A DNA stretch of 18,508 nucleotides, taken from Prochlorococcus sp. AG-455-E15. Its GTDB lineage: Bacteria; Cyanobacteriota; Cyanobacteriia; PCC-6307; Cyanobiaceae. How positions within the stretch are numbered: the first letter of the stretch is position 1; every line of letters starts with the position of its first letter. A model generated the notes under the pieces. It made no database searches, was not told the DNA's origin, and saw only the letters and a list, made by a program, of their open reading frames with translations. The position numbers were made by a program, and so were the translations under genes. Below, piece by piece: positions 14,510 through 18,508 of the stretch. The DNA is taken from positions 1 through 18,508 of the forward strand of contig QCQS01000016.1 in the NCBI GenBank assembly GCA_003212115.1, in the 5' to 3' direction.

Positions 14510-16201
14510 ATGGAAAGAATAGCTAGTAGAGAATTAATAGAAAAAGTATTTTCTCTTGCTTATTGCAGAGAACACGTACTCGTTCCTCTTTCTGCAGAAA
14601 TCAATAGATCCACTAATACTGAAAAATTAACCATTGCCGTTGCTAATTTTTCTTATCTTAGTTCCATAAGTGATTTTATAAAAAAAAGAGTAAATGAAGT
14701 AGGTTATGAATGCCAATTTATTGAAAAAAAAGCGGTTGAAATTCAATTTTTACTAGATCAAGCAGCACAAGAAAGAATAATAAACTCAGAAGGAATAGAG
14801 ACTTATGATTTTAGCGATGACGCAATTATAGATGCACTTAAAGCGGCGAATGATGATGATAGTCAGGATGAAATTGATTATGCATTTGATTTCGAAGATA
14901 GCGAAGATGAGCAACAACTTGCTGAAACTATTGATTTATCCGCAGAGATGTTGGGCAGTCAAATTCAAAGAGCAGCAGCAAACATTCTAATCAGATCCAC
15001 AAGAAATAATGTCTCTGACATTCATTTAGAACCTCGAAGTGATTGCTATAAAATCAGGGTAAGAAGGGATGGAGTTATGCAAAATTATGTAACTTTTCCA
15101 ACTAGAGCGGGTATAAAACTTACCGCCTGTTACAAAAATATGGCGGGGATGGATATTGCAGAAAGAAGAGCTTCCCAAGATGGAAAAATAAAAAGAAAAT
15201 TTGAAGGGCAACAAATGGAATTCCGTTGTTCAACAGCGCCTGCAAAATATGGAGAAAAAATTGTAATGAGAATTTTAAAAAGCGATGCTGAAACTCTAAG
15301 TTTAGATAAATTAATTTCCAATGAAAAAATTAAATATAACTTTAGGAGAATGATAAATGAAGCAAATGGAATTATAATTGTTTGTGGACCAACAGGTTCT
15401 GGGAAATCGACTACTCTTGCATCCGCATTAAGAGAAAAGGATAATGGTGAATTAAACATTGTTACTGCAGAAGAGCCCATAGAATATGACTTAGGTGGAA
15501 ACATACAACAATTTCCAGTAATCAGAGCTAAAGGTCAAACTTTTCCAATATTATTAAGAACTTTTTTAAGACAAGATCCTGATGTTATTTTAATTGGGGA
15601 AACAAGAGATCCAGAGACAGCTGAATCCTCAATGGATGCTGCGGAGACGGGACATCTTGTATTCACAACTTTACATGCAAATAGTGCGGCAAGTTCTTTA
15701 ACTAGGCTTGTAGATATGAATGTCCCAACTTATAAACTAAATGCATCTCTGAGAGGAGTTTTAGCCCAAAGATTAATAAGAAAAGTTTGTCCTTCATGTA
15801 GCGTAGAAAAAACTATAAATGACCAAGAGATTGCTTTTACTGGATTACCAAGAGGTACTCAAATAAGAGTTGCTACGGTCTTAAAAGGTGAAGAAAAAAA
15901 ACAAAGGACTGCTGAACGAACAATATGCACTAGATGTTCGGGATCTGGATATCAAGGCAGAATTGGCACTTATGAGTTACTCAGAGTTTCAGGCAAAATA
16001 AAAAACGCAATAAAAGCAGATGCTTCTACTCAAGAAATTGAATCAATTGCTGTAAGCGAAGGAATGCTAACACTCAAAAAATATACTGTGAATTTAATTA
16101 AAGAAGGTTTAACAACAATTTCTGAACTTAAAAAGATTTCGAATTCTGAAGATTTTGATTTAGATCATAATGAAAAAAGTGTAGACTTACCAAAATGGTA
16201 A
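14510..16201 (+). CDS. pilB: Type IV pilus extension ATPase
   Basis: 563 residues of the GspE/PilB family, the cytoplasmic hexameric motor that drives pilin polymerisation. Walker A GPTGSGKST at 293-301, the Asp box TAEEPIEY (319-326), Walker B with RQDPDVILIGETRD (354-367), and the His box GHLVFTTLHAN (381-391) are all intact. The metal-binding tetracysteine CxxC...CxxC (C427/C430 and C473/C476), characteristic of extension rather than retraction ATPases, is present. N2-type sequence (SDIHLEPR near 169-176) precedes the core. The N-terminal domain is short and joined to the core by an unusually acidic stretch at 97-142. It begins four bases after the large prepilin and is followed by pilT after 16 bases, so it is in the same operon. 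Confidence 0.95.
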   Translation: MERIASRELIEKVFSLAYCREHVLVPLSAEINRSTNTEKLTIAVANFSYLSSISDFIKKRVNEVGYECQFIEKKAVEIQFLLDQAAQERIINSEGIETYDFSDDAIIDALKAANDDDSQDEIDYAFDFEDSEDEQQLAETIDLSAEMLGSQIQRAAANILIRSTRNNVSDIHLEPRSDCYKIRVRRDGVMQNYVTFPTRAGIKLTACYKNMAGMDIAERRASQDGKIKRKFEGQQMEFRCSTAPAKYGEKIVMRILKSDAETLSLDKLISNEKIKYNFRRMINEANGIIIVCGPTGSGKSTTLASALREKDNGELNIVTAEEPIEYDLGGNIQQFPVIRAKGQTFPILLRTFLRQDPDVILIGETRDPETAESSMDAAETGHLVFTTLHANSAASSLTRLVDMNVPTYKLNASLRGVLAQRLIRKVCPSCSVEKTINDQEIAFTGLPRGTQIRVATVLKGEEKKQRTAERTICTRCSGSGYQGRIGTYELLRVSGKIKNAIKADASTQEIESIAVSEGMLTLKKYTVNLIKEGLTTISELKKISNSEDFDLDHNEKSVDLPKW

Positions 16202-16217
16202 TTTATCAAATTAGCTA

Positions 16218-17261
16218 ATGAGCATATCTAGAAAAATAGTTGCTTTCGCTATTGAATCGGGATCCTCTGATATTCATCTTGAAGAAAATTCTCCCATAGC
16301 ATTAAGAATAAACTCAGATATAAAAATATTGGAAAATGTTTTAACTTCTGACGATATGAATGAATTATATTTAGAGCTTTTAGGTCAAGAGAAAGTTAAC
16401 CAATTTAATGAGTCAGGTGATTTAGATACTTCCATTGGATTAGATGGACTTTCAAGAATAAGAATTAATGCTTATATTTCAAATAACAAAAGATGTTTAA
16501 CATTAAGAATTCTTCCTGATAATTTACCAAGATGGCAAGACTTAGGTTTGCCACAACCATTTATTGAACTTTCCAAATTAGAAAGAGGATTAGTACTGTG
16601 TACAGGTCCAACAGGTTCGGGGAAATCTACTACACTTGCAGCATTCATCAACTGTATTTTAGATACTCAAAAAAGACATATTTTAACAATCGAGGATCCT
16701 ATAGAATTTGAGTTTAATCATACAAAAAATTCTATTATTCATCAAAGAGAAGTGAAACGAGATACTCATTCCTTCTCGACTGCCCTAAAAGCCGCCCTCA
16801 GAGAAGATCCTGATGTTATTTATATTGGAGAGATGAGAGACTTAGAGACAATTCAACTAGCAATAACAGCTGCAGAAACTGGGCATTTAGTTCTTGGAAC
16901 TTTACATACTTCTTCAGCAGCTAAAACGGTGGAAAGAATTGTGGATGTATTCCCAGGCGATCAACAAGAGCAAGCAAGATTACAAGTATCGACCTCATTG
17001 GCAGGTGTAATGTCTCAAACACTATGTAAAAATAAAAAGGGGAAAAGATCACTTGCCTTTGAATTGTTGATAAATACTCCAGCAATAGGAAATTTGATTA
17101 GAGAAAAAAAAGTAAGTCAAATATACTCTCAAATCCAAACGAGTAGTAAAGAAGGTATGAATACACTAGAGCAATGTTTAACAGATCTAGTTAAAGATGG
17201 ATTTATTACAAAAGAAGAGGCTTTTTCCAAATCTTCTAACCCTAAAGGAATACTCGTATAA
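16218..17261 (+). CDS. pilT: Type IV pilus retraction ATPase
   Basis: 347 residues, the standard PilT length, lacking the tetracysteine of PilB. It powers pilus depolymerisation at the inner-membrane base. SDIHLEEN at the N-terminus (17-24), Walker A GPTGSGKST (130-138), the Asp box TIEDPIEF (157-164), Walker B with LREDPDVIYIGEMRD (194-208) and the His box GHLVLGTLHTSSA (222-234) are all present. The conserved PilT C-terminal element AIRNLIRE appears as AIGNLIRE (289-296), with Arg replaced by Gly. The stop TAA overlaps the pilC start by one base (TAATG). Presence of both ATPases predicts dynamic, retractable pili, consistent with DNA uptake or twitching-type behaviour. Confidence 0.93.
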   Translation: MSISRKIVAFAIESGSSDIHLEENSPIALRINSDIKILENVLTSDDMNELYLELLGQEKVNQFNESGDLDTSIGLDGLSRIRINAYISNNKRCLTLRILPDNLPRWQDLGLPQPFIELSKLERGLVLCTGPTGSGKSTTLAAFINCILDTQKRHILTIEDPIEFEFNHTKNSIIHQREVKRDTHSFSTALKAALREDPDVIYIGEMRDLETIQLAITAAETGHLVLGTLHTSSAAKTVERIVDVFPGDQQEQARLQVSTSLAGVMSQTLCKNKKGKRSLAFELLINTPAIGNLIREKKVSQIYSQIQTSSKEGMNTLEQCLTDLVKDGFITKEEAFSKSSNPKGILV

Positions 17262-18397
17262 TGGCTGAATACGGAGAACAACTTTCTAACCAAATCACCA
17301 GTGCATTCAACTCAAGGCAAGGGGCATTAAATAATACTCCTGCAAATAAATTAAAAGTTCCTGAGAAGGATCTTCTTGTTTTTTTCAGACAATTATCGGT
17401 AATTCTTCAAAGTGGGGTTCCCTTAGCCCAAGGATTATTTTTATTATCTGAGAATATGACGAACAAAAAATTTGCAATTTGTGTACAAAATATTGGGAAT
17501 CAATTAAATGCAGGAGAGGAACTTTCTGAAAGTTTGAGCAAATATCCTCGAATCTTTGCACCAATAACAGTCGGATTAATAGAAGCTGGAGAAGCTGGAG
17601 GAATGTTAGATACTGTTCTTTCTAGAATAGCAACACTTTTAGAAGAGCAAGCCAAAATTAAAAGTCAAATTCAAGGTGCGCTTATTTATCCAATTCTTGT
17701 TCTTGTCTTGGCAGTGTCAGTAAGCTTAGGGTTACTTATTTTTATTGTGCCTCAATTTAAAACTATGTTTGATGACTTAGGTGCTGATTTACCTCTTTTA
17801 ACTACAATCATGTTAAATCTTTCCAATATTGTAACCTCCCCATTATTCTTTATATTTGCTCCTATTAGCTCATTTGGTGCTATTTATTTATTAAATAATT
17901 ACTATAAAACAACTTCTGGAAGGTTAACAATTGACAACTTAATTCTCAAAACTCCACTATTTGGAGCTTTAATTTTAAGAACAGAAGTGGCTTCTTTTTG
18001 CGATACTTTATTTACTTTAGTTAATTCAGGTATTCCAATTGTTGAGGGTTTAGGAAGATGCATTGGTGCTAGTTCAAATCAAATTATAAAAAATACAATA
18101 AAAAAATCTATATCTCTTGTTGAAGAAGGTCAAGAATTAAGTTATTCTCTATCATTATCGAAAACCCTTCCAAAACTTGTTATTTCAATGATTAAAATTG
18201 GGGAGGAAACAGGGAAATTGAGCTTTATGCTTGAAAATTTATCTAATTTTTATAAAAGAGAAGTTGATGCTACAGTTTCGGCTCTAACCAAAGCGATGGA
18301 ACCCGCAATAATTTTTGTTGTTGCAGGAATAGTTGGAACAATTGTAGTATCTCTTTATCTTCCAATGTTTAGCTTGATCAATGAAATTGGTAATTAA
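17261..18397 (+). CDS. pilC: Type IV pilus inner-membrane platform protein
   Basis: 378 residues with two tandem T2SSF domains, about 38-162 and 240-366. Each begins with a soluble helical part, and the repeated FFRQLSVILQSGVPLAQGL (41-59) and FCDTLFTLVNSGIPIVEGL (246-264) mark the homologous halves. Membrane helices lie near 142-163, 193-213 and 347-368. The conserved EAGEAGGMLDTVL (108-120) and GEETGKLSFML (313-323) confirm the family. PilC sits in the inner membrane above the PilB/PilT hexamers and turns motor rotation into pilin insertion. It starts on the last base of the pilT stop, so the two are translationally coupled. It ends in an antiparallel stop-codon overlap with the next minus-strand gene. 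Confidence 0.95.
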   Translation: MAEYGEQLSNQITSAFNSRQGALNNTPANKLKVPEKDLLVFFRQLSVILQSGVPLAQGLFLLSENMTNKKFAICVQNIGNQLNAGEELSESLSKYPRIFAPITVGLIEAGEAGGMLDTVLSRIATLLEEQAKIKSQIQGALIYPILVLVLAVSVSLGLLIFIVPQFKTMFDDLGADLPLLTTIMLNLSNIVTSPLFFIFAPISSFGAIYLLNNYYKTTSGRLTIDNLILKTPLFGALILRTEVASFCDTLFTLVNSGIPIVEGLGRCIGASSNQIIKNTIKKSISLVEEGQELSYSLSLSKTLPKLVISMIKIGEETGKLSFMLENLSNFYKREVDATVSALTKAMEPAIIFVVAGIVGTIVVSLYLPMFSLINEIGN

Positions 18398-18508
18398 TCA
18401 TTAAAATTTAAAGTTTCATCTTTAATTGATTTTTTTAAAAAGCCCTTTGAATCCTTATTTTCTTTTTCTGGATTATCTTTTTTATCTATATTTTTCAACT
18501 TCTTTTCA
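18394..18508 (-). CDS. C-terminal end of an unidentified lysine-rich protein (partial)
   Basis: On the minus strand an open frame enters from the right edge and stops with TAA whose complement is 18394-18396, overlapping the pilC stop (both share the palindrome TTAA at 18394-18397). The 37 or so visible residues are very hydrophilic, alternating Lys with Asp/Glu (KNIDKKDNPEKENKDSKGF, then LKKSIKDETLNFND). This is a disordered or coiled tail with no recognisable motif. It is listed because the frame is open to the edge and ends exactly at the convergent gene, but so A/T-rich a tail could also be chance. Confidence 0.4.
   Translation of the reverse strand, partial: EKKLKNIDKKDNPEKENKDSKGFLKKSIKDETLNFND

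Noticed and set aside
15130..15504. Long minus-strand frame opposite pilB
   Set aside because: It is antisense to the PilB Walker A and N2 regions and has no motif of its own.

Overview
The window is very AT-rich and looks like a piece of a marine picocyanobacterial chromosome, most likely Prochlorococcus of a high-light, low-GC type. The main evidence is the pilin at 12802. It has a long N-terminal leader (MTPLQAYLNSPKAR...) ending in EEG/FSLIELVVV, which I recognise as the style of picocyanobacterial pilins. The pilB-pilT-pilC order, scarce Shine-Dalgarno sequences and heavy A/T codon use also fit. The assignment comes from protein recognition only.

Bases 1-10977 form a surface-polysaccharide region. 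A rightward block (3-2952) has the end of a membrane protein, a small two-helix membrane protein, a PAPS-type sulfotransferase and a membrane-anchored arylsulfotransferase-like beta-propeller. All are overlapping or abutting, so they read as one transcript. A candidate hairpin terminator follows (3048-3072). Then come a LIC12162-like putative transferase (3149-4405) and a galE-glf pair (4523-6726) that would supply UDP-galactopyranose and UDP-galactofuranose. A leftward block (10977 to 6739) meets glf tail to tail with only 12 bases between stops. In transcription order it has a 33-codon micro-ORF, a metallo-beta-lactamase-fold protein, an ABC exporter with fused membrane and ATPase domains, and a GT4-like glycosyltransferase. 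Together these suggest synthesis, export and sulfation of a galactofuranose-containing glycan. The substrate is inferred.

Bases 11082-12681 are a transition: a small membrane-anchored protein with two Cys on the minus strand, then a small hydrophobic membrane protein and prepilin peptidase pilD on the plus strand.

Bases 12745-18397 are a compact type IV pilus operon: promoter, pilA-type pilin, a 390-residue Cys-rich prepilin, pilB (extension ATPase), pilT (retraction ATPase) and pilC (platform protein). With pilD next door this makes most of the inner-membrane motor. Secretin and alignment-complex genes (pilMNOQ) are not in the window. The most distinctive item is the large prepilin. After a normal prepilin N-terminus its body has cysteines spaced almost exactly every 30 residues, about three and a half repeats of roughly 61 residues, and ends in a Trp-rich tail. 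It looks like a modular, disulfide-bonded pilus-tip or adhesin subunit. The window ends inside a minus-strand gene whose stop codon overlaps that of pilC.

No tRNA, rRNA, CRISPR array, transposase or integrase is visible, and no stretch over 300 bases lacks a gene.
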